This document shows, piece after piece, positions 1 to 9,062 of a stretch of DNA of 42,238 nt. The notes below the pieces were generated by a model. It saw nothing but the letters and a program-made list of their open reading frames with translations. It was not told the DNA's origin and did not search any database. Within the stretch, counting starts at the first letter, position 1; every line of letters begins with the position of its first letter. Both the position numbers and the translations under genes were made by a program. The stretch spans positions 4,085-46,322 of the forward strand of contig JAEMTJ010000001.1 in assembly GCA_016462375.1 (NCBI GenBank). The letters run 5' to 3'. The stretch is from Rhodoluna sp. Its GTDB lineage: Bacteria > Actinomycetota > Actinomycetes > Actinomycetales > Microbacteriaceae.

Positions 1-969
1 AGGGAAAGCTACTTCCGCTCGCTTAGGCTCCATGTCACGATCGCCTGGCATTCCAACTACAACTAAAGATCGTTTGTGATTGACATCTGTTAGAGCTAAC
101 ACGATGTGCTTCAAAGTATTAGCTGCAGTGATTTGTGATAGCCCAAGTTCCTCATTAGCAAATGCAACGACAGTGTTTATGGTTTTAGTTCCAGGCGTGT
201 CATGCACAGCCGCTTCCGATAGTCCCTCAATGCTCAACGGCGCAGGTGAATTTATGGTCACTGCTTCGACGTTGGCTGCATAGCCGCTAGAAGAACGAAC
301 GAAAGTGTCTTCACCAATTGGCGAAGGTGTTAGGAACTCTTCGCTTGCCGAACCACCCATAGCGCCGGCATCAGCTTTGACGATTACATAATCAATTCCG
401 AGTCGAGTAAATATTCGTTCATAAGCATCACGCTGTGCTTGGTAAGAAGCGACTAAGCCTTCATCGTTCACATCGAATGAATATGCGTCTTTCATTATGA
501 ACTCACGTCCGCGAAGAAGCCCGGCCCGAGGACGCGCTTCGTCACGATACTTGTTTTGGATTTGATAAAGAGTCAAAGGAAGGTCTTTGTAACTTGAGTA
601 AAGATCTTTGACAAGCAGAGTGAACATCTCTTCATGAGTTGGAGCTAAAAGATAGTCAGCTTTCTTTCGGTCTTGAAGACGGAACAGGTTGTCGCCGTAT
701 TCTGTCCATCGACCTGTGGTTTCAAAAGGCTCTCTAGGAAGAAGAGCTGGGAAGAATACTTCTTGAGCACCTGCCCGGTTCATTTCTTCTCGAACAATCT
801 GTTCGACCTTAGCCTTTACAGCAAGACCAAGCGGTAGCCAGGTGTAGATTCCAGGAGCTGCGCGCCTGATATAACCGGCACGCACCAGCAACTTGTGGCT
901 ATCGACTTCAGCCTCAGCAGGGTCTTCGCGCAGAGTTCGAAGAAATAACTGAGACATTCGAAGCAACAT
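1..969 (-). CDS. proS: Prolyl-tRNA synthetase, N-terminal 323 residues (runs off the window)
   Basis: Charges tRNA-Pro with proline in the cytoplasm. The frame is open from the ATG at 969 to base 1, so only the N-terminal part is present; bacterial-type ProS with an editing insertion is usually about 570-590 residues. The start reads MLLRMSQLFLRTLRED, the typical beginning of this family. Class II motifs are visible: the proline-site PTHEE (about residue 110) and motif 2, YRDEARPRAG followed by GREFIMKDAYSF (about 142-167). The last part visible (from about residue 220) enters the editing insertion. ATG lies 2 bases after the ispG stop with no good ribosome binding site of its own, so translation is probably coupled to ispG. 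Identity is clear; the C-terminal half and anticodon-binding domain cannot be judged. Confidence 0.96.
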   Translation of the reverse strand, partial: MLLRMSQLFLRTLREDPAEAEVDSHKLLVRAGYIRRAAPGIYTWLPLGLAVKAKVEQIVREEMNRAGAQEVFFPALLPREPFETTGRWTEYGDNLFRLQDRKKADYLLAPTHEEMFTLLVKDLYSSYKDLPLTLYQIQNKYRDEARPRAGLLRGREFIMKDAYSFDVNDEGLVASYQAQRDAYERIFTRLGIDYVIVKADAGAMGGSASEEFLTPSPIGEDTFVRSSSGYAANVEAVTINSPAPLSIEGLSEAAVHDTPGTKTINTVVAFANEELGLSQITAANTLKHIVLALTDVNHKRSLVVVGMPGDRDMEPKRAEVAFP

Positions 970-971
970 AA

Positions 972-2129
972 TTAATCTTTCTTTGCAACAACAACTTGAG
1001 GAGAGCCAACAAGCGCCGGGTCCATTTCAGCTGCCAAACGGTTTGCTTCCTCAATTAGAGTTGCCACAATTTCACTTTCAGGAACAGTCTTGATGACTTC
1101 TCCCTTAACGAAGATCTGACCTTTGCCATTACCGGATGCAACACCGAGATCCGCTTCTCTGGCTTCACCTGGACCATTGACAACGCAACCCATGACTGCA
1201 ACACGAAGTGGAACCGTCATGTTTTCCAAACCAGCAGTCACATCTTCGGCAAGTTTATAAACATCAACCTGCGCACGACCACAAGATGGACATGAAACTA
1301 TTTCAAACTTACGAGGACGAAGATTCAGAGATTCCAGAATCTTTGAGCCAACTTTGATCTCTTCAACCGGCGGAGCAGAAAGAGAAACTCGAATTGTGTC
1401 TCCGATTCCCTTGCTCAGTAAAGCCCCAAATGCGACAGCAGATTTGATTGTTCCTTGGAATGCAGGACCGGCTTCAGTCACACCTAAATGCAGAGGCCAA
1501 TCTCCTCGTTCAGCAAGAAGTTCGTAGGCTTTCACCATCACAACCGGGTCATTGTGCTTTACAGAAATCTTGAAGTCGTGGAAGTCATGCTCTTCGAATA
1601 AAGATGCTTCCCAAACCGCGGATTCCACTAATGCTTCGGCTGTCGGTTTGCCATACTTCTGCAAAAGCCTTGGATCTAGCGAGCCAGCGTTAACTCCAAT
1701 ACGAATTGAAACTCCTGCATCCTTTGCAGCTTTGGCAATCTCCCCCACCTTGTCGTCAAATTGACGAATGTTTCCGGGGTTTACTCGAACTGCACCGCAG
1801 CCAGCATCAATGGCTTGAAAAACATACTTAGGTTGGAAGTGAATATCCGCGATAACTGGAATCTGTGACTTTTTGGCAATAATCCTGAGCACATCGGCAT
1901 CATCCTGAGATGGACAGGCAACGCGCACAATCTCACATCCAGTCGCAGTTAGCTCAGCTATTTGCTGCAGGGTGCCGTTGATGTCTGTGGTTGGAGTCGT
2001 GGTCATCGACTGCACTGAAATCGGGGCGTCTCCTCCAACAGCCACATTGCCAACCATGATCTGCCTGGTTTTGCGACGAGGAGTAAGCACCGGAGGTGTG
2101 TTTGGAAGTCCAAGATTTATAGCTGGCAC
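972..2129 (-). CDS. ispG: 4-hydroxy-3-methylbut-2-en-1-yl diphosphate synthase (IspG/GcpE)
   Basis: Penultimate step of the MEP isoprenoid pathway: reduces methylerythritol cyclodiphosphate to HMBPP with a [4Fe-4S] cluster. The 385-residue length is normal for the short bacterial form. The three cysteine ligands are seen in CPSCG (C280, C283) and MGCVVNGPGE (C315), followed by the conserved Glu322. The N-terminal barrel begins PRRKTRQIMVGNVAVGG. The start is GTG at 2129, chosen because the N-terminus NLGLPNTPPVL matches actinobacterial homologues; no strong ribosome binding site is seen. It follows rseP after 73 bases and precedes proS by 2 bases. With dxr in the same strand cluster it places two MEP steps together, a common actinobacterial order. 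Confidence 0.97.
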   Translation of the reverse strand: MPAINLGLPNTPPVLTPRRKTRQIMVGNVAVGGDAPISVQSMTTTPTTDINGTLQQIAELTATGCEIVRVACPSQDDADVLRIIAKKSQIPVIADIHFQPKYVFQAIDAGCGAVRVNPGNIRQFDDKVGEIAKAAKDAGVSIRIGVNAGSLDPRLLQKYGKPTAEALVESAVWEASLFEEHDFHDFKISVKHNDPVVMVKAYELLAERGDWPLHLGVTEAGPAFQGTIKSAVAFGALLSKGIGDTIRVSLSAPPVEEIKVGSKILESLNLRPRKFEIVSCPSCGRAQVDVYKLAEDVTAGLENMTVPLRVAVMGCVVNGPGEAREADLGVASGNGKGQIFVKGEVIKTVPESEIVATLIEEANRLAAEMDPALVGSPQVVVAKKD

Positions 2130-2202
2130 TTTAGATAACTACTTTCTGCTCACTAGAGATGTCTCAAGTCTAAATGCCAAGCTCCATTTCAGGGCGAAGG
2201 GC

Positions 2203-3435
2203 CTAGATGTGAAGCGGGTTCAAGATATCGCGAACGATGAGAATGACACTAAGTAGGAGCAGCAAGCCGGCTACGAAATAAGCAATCGGCATCATTTTGC
2301 TGGTGTCTACTGGTTCCTCAAGATCTTTACCCCTGCTTCTCCAAATTCCACGCTTTATCCACTCATAGATTCCAGCTGCAATGTGTCCACCGTCAAGAGG
2401 AACCAAAGGAATCATGTTAAACACGAACAGCGCCACGTTTAGCGACATCAGCAAACTTAACTGTGAAGCCAGCTTGTCCTCGAAAGAAATGTCTGAGCTG
2501 GCAGCAATCTCACCAGAAAATTGACCCAATCCAATAATGGATATAGCACCGTTTTGATTTCTAGGAGTGGCGGGGTTCAGTTCTCCAAATGCGCTAACCG
2601 CCTGCATTGGAAGTTGAACAATCAACTCTGCTGTGGATTGCAACATTGAGCCGAGTTGGGTAACTGCTGCAACTGGAGTTTGCCTAGTGCGTTCAGCATT
2701 TAGATAGACACCTAGGTAAGGCTTGCTAGTTCCTTCTAATTTCAGTGTTACCGGCGTTATCGAAAACGTTTGCTCAACTCCAGCCCGTAGCACTTTGATT
2801 GAGGTGGCTTTGCCAACAGTCCTTTGCAGAACTGGCTCAACGTCTGACCAAAGAGTCACCTCTGTGCCATCTATCTCGATAATCTGATCACCAGCTTTCA
2901 GTCCGGCAATTGATGAAGGTGATGGATCCCCTAACTTGTCGCAGCTTGGGTTCGAAGTTGTCGGAATACAAGGAACAATTTGATTGATGGTTGTAGTCCT
3001 GCCATAGCTACCGAAACCACAAAATAATACAAAGGTCAATACGAGAGCGATTAGAAGATTGGCGAATGGTCCGCCAAACATAATGATCAGTTTCTTCCAA
3101 GGCTTCAACCGGTAAAAAGTCCTGTCGACATCTGCCGCGGAAAGCTCTTCTTCGTTTCCACGATTTCTAAACCCTGCGTTCTTGAATGCACTGGCAGGTG
3201 GGATCATGCCGATCATTTGAATGTATCCACCCAGCGGTATGGCTTTGATGCCATACTCAGTGTCACCTCTTTTTCTAGAAAAAAGAGTTGGACCAAAGCC
3301 AATCATGTACTTGGTTACTTTGACTCCGAATTTCTTTGCTGGCCACAAGTGGCCGATTTCATGAAGCCCAATTGAAAGGGCTAGCCCCAGAAGAAGAATT
3401 ACCCACCCGCTAGCGAAATTTAGAAAAGAATTCAT
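2203..3435 (-). CDS. rseP: Site-2 zinc metalloprotease, M50 family (RseP/Rip1-like)
   Basis: Membrane-embedded protease that cleaves transmembrane substrates such as anti-sigma factors inside the bilayer (family knowledge). The catalytic HEIGH motif is at residues 25-29 in the first membrane segment, and the second metal-binding motif LDGG is at 347-350 in a late segment (NMIPLVPLDGGH). A PDZ domain lies between, about 160-255, recognisable by GLKAGDQIIEIDG. The final hydrophobic segment is near residue 378-400. At 410 residues it is of usual size. The start ATG at 3435 places HEIGH near the N-terminus as expected. It sits between dxr (36 bases upstream) and ispG, the standard order in Actinobacteria. 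Its substrate cannot be inferred here because no anti-sigma gene is nearby. Confidence 0.94.
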   Translation of the reverse strand: MNSFLNFASGWVILLLGLALSIGLHEIGHLWPAKKFGVKVTKYMIGFGPTLFSRKRGDTEYGIKAIPLGGYIQMIGMIPPASAFKNAGFRNRGNEEELSAADVDRTFYRLKPWKKLIIMFGGPFANLLIALVLTFVLFCGFGSYGRTTTINQIVPCIPTTSNPSCDKLGDPSPSSIAGLKAGDQIIEIDGTEVTLWSDVEPVLQRTVGKATSIKVLRAGVEQTFSITPVTLKLEGTSKPYLGVYLNAERTRQTPVAAVTQLGSMLQSTAELIVQLPMQAVSAFGELNPATPRNQNGAISIIGLGQFSGEIAASSDISFEDKLASQLSLLMSLNVALFVFNMIPLVPLDGGHIAAGIYEWIKRGIWRSRGKDLEEPVDTSKMMPIAYFVAGLLLLLSVILIVRDILNPLHI

Positions 3436-3457
3436 GCTCCAAACCTACTTACCATTA

Positions 3458-3475
3458 CTGACATTTCGCTGTCAG
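3458..3475. repeat. Inverted repeat CTGACA-N6-TGTCAG at the dxr stop
   Basis: CTGACA (3458-3463) and TGTCAG (3470-3475) can pair across a 6-base loop. The repeat overlaps the dxr stop codon and lies 22 bases upstream of the rseP start. It has no T-run, so it is not a standard terminator. It may influence dxr-rseP coupling, or be chance. Confidence 0.3.
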
Positions 3476-4563
3476 AGCTTTGTATTGATGATTTGATCTG
3501 CAAATGTTCTTGCCCAGCTTTCAGCTTCCAATACTGCCTCGAGTGAGAGTTCATTACTTGCAGTATGAGCCTGGATGGTTTCTTCGATAACCTCAACAAT
3601 TTCGGTGAAAGAGATTTTGTTTAGGTGAAAAGCTTCAACTGCTTGCTCATTAGCTGCGTTATAAACAGAAGGATAAGTACTTCCTTTTGCACCGACCTCA
3701 CGAGCAAGTCTTACTGAAGAGAAAACTGTTTCATCGAGAGGCTCGAATATCCAAGTATGAGATTTAGTGAAATCAACTGGAGCACTGATGTTTGGAACTC
3801 GATCCGGCCAGGTCATTCCTAATGCGATAGGTAGTTTCATATCAGGTGGCGAACATTGAGCAATGATTGAACCATCGATGAACTGAACCATAGAATGAAC
3901 AACCGATTGAGGATGAACTGTAACGACAATATTTTCAAATGGAATGTCAAAAAGTAGATGTGCCTCGATAATTTCTAAACCTTTATTGACCATAGTTGCT
4001 GAGTTTGTTGTCACTACTTTGCCCATAGTCCAAGTTGGATGCTTTAGCGCTTGAGCGGGAGTAACTTCACGCAACTGTTGTTTGCTAAAGCCACGAAATG
4101 GTCCACCGGAAGCGGTCAGAATCAATTTGGCAACTTCAGATCGATTGCCTGCGAGAAGACACTGGGCTAAAGCTGAGTGTTCAGAGTCAACTGGAACTAT
4201 CTGTCCAGGTTTTGCTAAATCAGTGACCAGCCGACCCCCAACTATAAGCGATTCTTTGTTGGCCAGAGCTAGGGTCTTACCAGTTCGCAGTGTGGCAAGT
4301 GTTGGCAATAAACCAATCGAACCGGTGATTCCGTTGATCACAACATCTGCTTCAGTGTCCTCTATCAATCTGACGGCAGCCTCTGCTCCTGCTACTGCCC
4401 GCTGCTTAGCAACATTGAACTTTTGAGCTTGGCTAGCCAACAGTTCCTGATTGGCATTTCCCACAAGACCAACGACTTGGAATCTGTCTGGGTTAGCTTC
4501 AATAATCTCTAGGGCTTGAGTACCAATTGACCCTGTGGATCCCAAGATAATTACTTTCTTCAT
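3472..4563 (-). CDS. dxr: 1-deoxy-D-xylulose 5-phosphate reductoisomerase
   Basis: Second step of the MEP pathway: converts DXP to MEP with NADPH and a divalent metal. The N-terminal Rossmann motif is ILGSTGSIGTQALEII (6-21). Metal and substrate residues are visible: VDSEHSA (D126, E128), ASGGPFRG (151-158), and NKGLEIIEAHLLF (E197). The 363-residue length is at the short end for the family, but all catalytic motifs and the C-terminal NAANEQAVEAF region are present. ATG at 4563 is the first gene of the minus-strand group dxr-rseP-ispG-proS and is divergent from gabT across 74 bases. A -10-like CAAGAT lies exactly 6 bases upstream of the ATG and there is no Shine-Dalgarno, so a leaderless transcript is possible. 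Confidence 0.97.
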   Translation of the reverse strand: MKKVIILGSTGSIGTQALEIIEANPDRFQVVGLVGNANQELLASQAQKFNVAKQRAVAGAEAAVRLIEDTEADVVINGITGSIGLLPTLATLRTGKTLALANKESLIVGGRLVTDLAKPGQIVPVDSEHSALAQCLLAGNRSEVAKLILTASGGPFRGFSKQQLREVTPAQALKHPTWTMGKVVTTNSATMVNKGLEIIEAHLLFDIPFENIVVTVHPQSVVHSMVQFIDGSIIAQCSPPDMKLPIALGMTWPDRVPNISAPVDFTKSHTWIFEPLDETVFSSVRLAREVGAKGSTYPSVYNAANEQAVEAFHLNKISFTEIVEVIEETIQAHTASNELSLEAVLEAESWARTFADQIINTKL

Positions 4564-4624
4564 AGTCCAATCTTGCCATTGACTGAACCTAGCGGGGCTC
4601 TACCTATGCCAAAAGGGTCGGGCG

Positions 4625-4630
4625 TAAGAT
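4625..4630 (+). promoter_or_regulatory. Candidate -10 box for a leaderless gabT transcript
   Basis: TAAGAT ends 7 bases before the gabT ATG, and no purine-rich ribosome binding site lies between. In Actinobacteria a TANNNT hexamer at this distance usually marks transcription that starts at the start codon. No convincing -35 element was found. Confidence 0.5.
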
Positions 4631-4637
4631 TAGAACC

Positions 4638-5963
4638 ATGACGATTGAACAAAACCGCAAACTTGTCACTTCGATTCCTGGGCCTAAATCCCAAGCGCTG
4701 CACCAGAATAGGCTGCAGCATGTTGGCCACGGTGTTGGTGCAACTCTCCCCGTATACATTGATTCGGCGCACGGAGCAATCCTCGTTGATGTCGATGGTA
4801 ACCAATTCATCGACATGGGATCTGGTATCGGGGTGACCACTATCGGTCACACAAACGAAGCTGTCGTCAAAGCAGTTAGCGAGCAGGTAGCAAAACTAAC
4901 CCACACCCTGTTCACAGTAACTCCATATCTTCCTTACGTTGAGGTTTGTGAAATCCTAAATGCGCACATGCCAGGAAACTTTGTAAAACGTTCAGCGCTA
5001 TTCAATTCAGGTGCAGAAGCAGTAGAGAACGCAATTAAGCTTGCTAGGAAATTCACCAAGCGTAACGAGATCGCAGTGTTCGATCATGCTTACCATGGCC
5101 GCACAAACCTGACAATGGCAATGAACTTCAAGAACATGCCTTACGCGGATGGCTTTGGTCCTTTCGCAGGTTCGGTTACCCACGTTCCGATGTCTTACCC
5201 GTTCCATGACCCAGAAGGTATGACTGGATTTGAAGCAGCTCAGCGTGCAATCAATTATATGGAAAAGCGTATCGGCGCTCAGAACCTCGCAGCCTTAGTT
5301 ATAGAACCAATTCAAGGTGAAGGTGGCTTTATCATTCCAGCCCCTGGTTTCCTAAAGACTTTGAGTCAGTGGACACATGCCAACGGCATCGTGCTAGTAG
5401 CTGATGAGGTGCAAGCTGGTATGGCTAGAACTGGTAAATGGTTCGCCACCGAACACGAAGAAGGTTTCGAACCAGATCTAATGACGATCGCCAAGGGTAT
5501 TGCCGGTGGCATGCCTATCTCAGCAGTAACCGGACGAGCAGAAATCATGGATTCGTCTCACCCTGGTGGTATCGGTGGAACTTTCGGTGGTAACCCAGTT
5601 GCCGCCGCAGCAGCAGTTGCAGTGCTTAGACAAATCGAAAACGGCGGAGTTCTTGAAAAAGCAATCCACATCGAAAACATAATGAAGCCTAGACTTCTGG
5701 CCATGCAAGATAAGTACTCGGTCATTGGCGAGATTCGCGGTCGCGGAGCAATGCTGGCAATTGAGTTTGTTATACCTGGAACTAGAACACCTAATTCAGC
5801 TGTTGTTGATGCAGTAGTTAAGTACTCTCACACCAACGGCGTGCTAATCCTAAATGCTGGAACCTACGGCAACGTAATCCGTTTCCTACCATCTCTTGCA
5901 ATCAGCGATGAGCTAATAAACGAAGCTCTTGACGTCGTTGAACAAGCAATAGCAGCTCTCTAA
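4638..5963 (+). CDS. gabT: 4-aminobutyrate aminotransferase (class III PLP enzyme)
   Basis: Transfers the amino group of GABA to 2-oxoglutarate, giving succinate semialdehyde and glutamate. The 441-residue protein has the class III fold marks: NSGAEAVENA (123-132) for phosphate binding, YHG (152-154) stacking on PLP, DEVQAG with D256, and the Schiff-base lysine K286 in IAKGIAGGMPISA. The ISAVTGRAEIMD stretch resembles GabT rather than ornithine aminotransferase. It opens the polyamine island, is divergent from dxr, and is followed after 25 bases by a second aminotransferase in the same direction. ATG 4638 was chosen because homology begins soon after and the -10-like box upstream has the leaderless spacing. 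5-aminovalerate could be an additional substrate; family resemblance alone cannot settle this. Confidence 0.88.
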   Translation: MTIEQNRKLVTSIPGPKSQALHQNRLQHVGHGVGATLPVYIDSAHGAILVDVDGNQFIDMGSGIGVTTIGHTNEAVVKAVSEQVAKLTHTLFTVTPYLPYVEVCEILNAHMPGNFVKRSALFNSGAEAVENAIKLARKFTKRNEIAVFDHAYHGRTNLTMAMNFKNMPYADGFGPFAGSVTHVPMSYPFHDPEGMTGFEAAQRAINYMEKRIGAQNLAALVIEPIQGEGGFIIPAPGFLKTLSQWTHANGIVLVADEVQAGMARTGKWFATEHEEGFEPDLMTIAKGIAGGMPISAVTGRAEIMDSSHPGGIGGTFGGNPVAAAAAVAVLRQIENGGVLEKAIHIENIMKPRLLAMQDKYSVIGEIRGRGAMLAIEFVIPGTRTPNSAVVDAVVKYSHTNGVLILNAGTYGNVIRFLPSLAISDELINEALDVVEQAIAAL

Positions 5964-5988
5964 ACCAAACGAGTCAAAGAGGATTCAA

Positions 5989-7347
5989 ATGCACTCCTAT
6001 GCAAATCGAGAAAAACTAGCTCAACTATTTGCTAAGGAGGTCGCCCTCTTTGTATCAAAGCATCCAAACTCTGCAGAGCTTCACAAAAAAGCAATGGGGC
6101 CACTTATGGGGGGTGTTCCTATGTCTTGGATGTCTAAGTGGCCAGGCCCTCATCCTGTTTATGTTCAATCAGCTAAAGGTTCTAGGTTTATTGACGTTGA
6201 TGGCATCGACTATGTCGATTTTTGTTTAGGTGATACCGGTGCCATGGTTGGCCACTCCCCTGATGCAGCGATCAAAGCCATAGCAAATCAACTGGGTAAA
6301 GGAATCACCTTCATGCTACCAACTGAAGACGCTGCTGTGGTTGGCCAGACTCTCAGCGATCGATTTGGTTTACCCAAATGGCAATTCACCTTGACTGCCA
6401 CCGATGCCAATCGTCACATCTTGAGATATGCAAGACATGTCACTGGTAAATCTAAAGTGGTCGTGCATGACTACTGCTACCACGGCACAGTTGATGAGAC
6501 TTTTGCTGTCTTAGATGACCAAGGCACCACAGTCTCTCGAGAGAACAACATTGGGCCTCAGGTAGATCCAGCGCAGACCACCATTGTCGTTCCGTTCAAC
6601 AACTTGCCAGCAGCTGAGAGAGCATTCGCAACGGGCGTTGTTGCAGCGATGCTTATTGAGCCAGCTATGACCAACATCGGAATCGTTTTACCAGAACCCG
6701 GTTACCTTGATGGACTTAGAGCTCTCTGTGATAAATACGATGTCATTCTGATCATCGACGAAACTCACACATTGAGCGAAGGCCCAGGGGGAATGACCAA
6801 GCGGAGAAATCTTCGACCAGATGCAGTAGTTATGGGCAAGACCATCGGTGCCGGGATTCCTGCAGGTGCCTTTGGTATGAGCGCAGAACTAACCTCAAGA
6901 ATTCAAAAGAGTTTACACCTAGAGCACATCGATGTCGGCGGTGTCGGTGGGACCTTGGCTGGCAATGCTCTATCGATGGCTGCCATCAGAGCAACCTTGA
7001 CCGAAGTTCTAACCCCAGAAGCGTTCATCTCAATGGAAGAGCTTTGCGATGTTTGGACTCATGACGTCCAGAGACTTATTAACAAATATTCTGCCCCTTG
7101 GCAAGTAAGTCAGCTAGGTTGCCGAGCAGAATACTCCTTTAGAGCAACTGCACCTAAGAACGGCAGAGAGGCAGCTGATGCAGACGACTTTGAATTGCAG
7201 CAATATCTTCATCTCCATGCCCTGAACCGCGGCATCCTGATGACACCGTTTCACAATATGGCTTTGATGTCTCCTGCTCATACAGCTGAAGATGTTTCGA
7301 GACACACTGAACATTTTGAAGAAGCGCTAGCTTCGCTATTTGCCTAG
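5989..7347 (+). CDS. Class III PLP-dependent aminotransferase, substrate unknown
   Basis: A fold-type I aminotransferase of 452 residues, distantly like glutamate-1-semialdehyde aminomutase. Visible are YHG (164-166), IIDETHTL with D257, and the lysine K284 in VMGKTIGAGIPAGAFG. The usual SGTEAN phosphate loop is replaced by TATDANRHILRYARH (136-150), and Asp is followed by Glu-Thr-His, so it is outside the ordinary GabT and HemL groups. An AGAGGA ribosome binding site lies about 6 bases before ATG 5989. It follows gabT by 25 bases, probably as one transcript, and converges on potC: the two stop codons share the sequence CTAG at 7344-7347. Context suggests an amine or amino acid from polyamine breakdown, but I cannot name the substrate. 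HemL is unlikely given the context and the altered motif. Confidence 0.8.
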   Translation: MHSYANREKLAQLFAKEVALFVSKHPNSAELHKKAMGPLMGGVPMSWMSKWPGPHPVYVQSAKGSRFIDVDGIDYVDFCLGDTGAMVGHSPDAAIKAIANQLGKGITFMLPTEDAAVVGQTLSDRFGLPKWQFTLTATDANRHILRYARHVTGKSKVVVHDYCYHGTVDETFAVLDDQGTTVSRENNIGPQVDPAQTTIVVPFNNLPAAERAFATGVVAAMLIEPAMTNIGIVLPEPGYLDGLRALCDKYDVILIIDETHTLSEGPGGMTKRRNLRPDAVVMGKTIGAGIPAGAFGMSAELTSRIQKSLHLEHIDVGGVGGTLAGNALSMAAIRATLTEVLTPEAFISMEELCDVWTHDVQRLINKYSAPWQVSQLGCRAEYSFRATAPKNGREAADADDFELQQYLHLHALNRGILMTPFHNMALMSPAHTAEDVSRHTEHFEEALASLFA

Positions 7348-8144
7348 TGTTTTTTAGCTAACCGTCGACGTTTAACTTCGCCACGGATCTGAGTTGAAAG
7401 CACAATCAGAATTGCCAGCAAGAACACAGCACAGCCAACTACGTTTGCTTCCGCTGGCACACCGCGGGCTGCAGCTGTGTATACATAGCGCGGGAAAGTC
7501 ATATCCGAACCAGCATTGAAGTTGGTGATGATGAAATCATCAAAGCTTAGAGCAAATGAAAGCAAGGCGGCTGAAGCGATACCTGGCAACAACAGTGGGA
7601 AGGTAATCCTCCAAAATACTTGGCGAGGATTTGCGTATAGGTCTCTGCCGGCTTCCTCAAGAGCAGGGTCAAGGCTTGCAACTCTGGCTTTCACAGTAAC
7701 CACTACGAAGGAGAGGCAGAACATGATGTGGGCAATGATGATTGTCCAGATACCCTTCTGAACACCTAAGTTGAAAAACTGCGATGCAAGACCTGCACCT
7801 AGAACTACTTCAGGAGTTGCCATTGGTAGGAACAGCAGCAGGTTGATGGAACTGCGGAACTTGAAGCGGTACCGGACAAGAGCAATTGCGATCATGGTGC
7901 CAAGCGCTGTCGCAACAACTGTGGAAATTAAGCCAATCATCACTGAATTGCTCAAAGCCTCACAAACGCCTTCGCGTTGACACACATTCGTCCACTTATC
8001 CAAAGTAAAGCCTCGCCAAATCAGGTTAGTTTTTAGCGAGTTGTTAAAAGAGAACACGAAGGTGTAAACGATTGGAATGAGCAAGTAGATGAATGCTAAG
8101 ACCGCGTAAACCGGAAGAGTGAATTTACCTAAGCTAAAACGCAT
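7344..8144 (-). CDS. potC: Spermidine/putrescine ABC transporter permease (PotC-like)
   Basis: Inner-membrane permease of a binding-protein-dependent importer, 266 residues, with about six hydrophobic segments (about 12-32, 68-90, 101-122, 130-152, 185-205, 235-255). The EAA loop that contacts the ATPase is EEAGRDLYANPRQVFW, starting at residue 163. The order potD-potA-potB-potC, with each gene overlapping or nearly touching the next, supports the assignment. Its ATG overlaps the potB stop (TAATG). It ends tail to tail with the aminotransferase gene, both stops lying in CTAG. Substrate (putrescine, spermidine or both) is inferred from family and from the catabolic genes on either side. Confidence 0.9.
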   Translation of the reverse strand: MRFSLGKFTLPVYAVLAFIYLLIPIVYTFVFSFNNSLKTNLIWRGFTLDKWTNVCQREGVCEALSNSVMIGLISTVVATALGTMIAIALVRYRFKFRSSINLLLFLPMATPEVVLGAGLASQFFNLGVQKGIWTIIIAHIMFCLSFVVVTVKARVASLDPALEEAGRDLYANPRQVFWRITFPLLLPGIASAALLSFALSFDDFIITNFNAGSDMTFPRYVYTAAARGVPAEANVVGCAVFLLAILIVLSTQIRGEVKRRRLAKKH

Positions 8145-9058
8145 TAGAGCAAGTCCTCCGTTCCAGACTTTCTAACATAAACGCTAACCAGCACAAGAAT
8201 CACTCCCATAAGAATCACTGACAGCGCAGAAGCTGAAGGGTAATCATTTATCTGCAGGTAATTTGATTCGATAACGTTACCGATCATTGCCGTTGATGAT
8301 GACCCCAGGAAATCTCCTGAAGCATTTACGTAGTCACCGGCAATAGGTATAAATGTGAGTAAGGTTCCTGAAATGATTCCAGGCATTGAAAGTGGCAGTG
8401 TAACTTTTCTAAACACCTTTGCAGGTGTTGCGTATAGATCTGAACCAGCTTCAAGGTATCGAGTGTCAAGTCTTTCTAGAGACGTGTATAGCGGAAGAGT
8501 CATGAATGGAATGAAGTTATACGTCAAACCGAAGATCACCATAAAAGGTGTTCCAACCACATACTGGGTCTGGTCCAGTATTCCTAAATCCTGCAGTGAA
8601 CTAACAATCCAAGACTCGTTAGAGAATATTTGCTTCCAAGCTAGTGTGCGCAAGAGAAAAGAAATAAAGAACGGTGCAATTACCAAGGTGAGCATTAGTT
8701 TTTGCAGCATCGGCCAAGGCCTAGCCTTGACTCCGATGAAGTATGCCAACGGGTAAGAAATCAAAAGAGCTAGCACAGTTGCAGCTAAGGCATAACCGAA
8801 AGATCTCAGAATGTGCGGTAGGTATTCACTTACTACGTTTGCATAATTGCCGAATTCAAAAGCAGGAACATATTCTGCGAAACCGCCAGCTGGATCTGGT
8901 GTTTCAAGAGAGACCATAATCAGTGCAAATAGTGGAGTTAGGAAAAACATTGCTAAGTAAGCAAGCCCTGGTGCAAGCAGGGCAATAACTACCTTGCCGG
9001 TTCTTCTCGGTTTGTTTGAAGGAGATCGGTTGTTAGAACCAAAAGCCGTGAAAGCCAT
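8144..9058 (-). CDS. potB: Spermidine/putrescine ABC transporter permease (PotB-like)
   Basis: Partner permease of PotC. With the ATG at 9058 the protein is 304 residues: a basic, Ser/Asn-rich N-terminal tail (1-22), a first membrane helix about 23-48, and roughly five more. The EAA loop is EAGSDLYATPAKVFRKV from residue 203. A longer reading from 9214 is rejected because it would run about 150 bases into potA and adds non-homologous sequence. The chosen ATG lies 4 bases after the potA stop with an AAAGG about 9 bases upstream. The stop overlaps the potC start by one base. Confidence 0.9.
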   Translation of the reverse strand: MAFTAFGSNNRSPSNKPRRTGKVVIALLAPGLAYLAMFFLTPLFALIMVSLETPDPAGGFAEYVPAFEFGNYANVVSEYLPHILRSFGYALAATVLALLISYPLAYFIGVKARPWPMLQKLMLTLVIAPFFISFLLRTLAWKQIFSNESWIVSSLQDLGILDQTQYVVGTPFMVIFGLTYNFIPFMTLPLYTSLERLDTRYLEAGSDLYATPAKVFRKVTLPLSMPGIISGTLLTFIPIAGDYVNASGDFLGSSSTAMIGNVIESNYLQINDYPSASALSVILMGVILVLVSVYVRKSGTEDLL

Positions 9059-9062
9059 TTGG

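Noticed and set aside
3472..4563. Truncated dxr because it is only 363 residues
   Set aside because: All NADPH, metal and substrate motifs and the C-terminal domain are present, so it is a short but complete form.
4560..4850. Minus-strand open frames opposite the start of gabT
   Set aside because: They are antisense to a well-conserved aminotransferase and overlap the dxr-gabT promoter gap; protein sequences look random.
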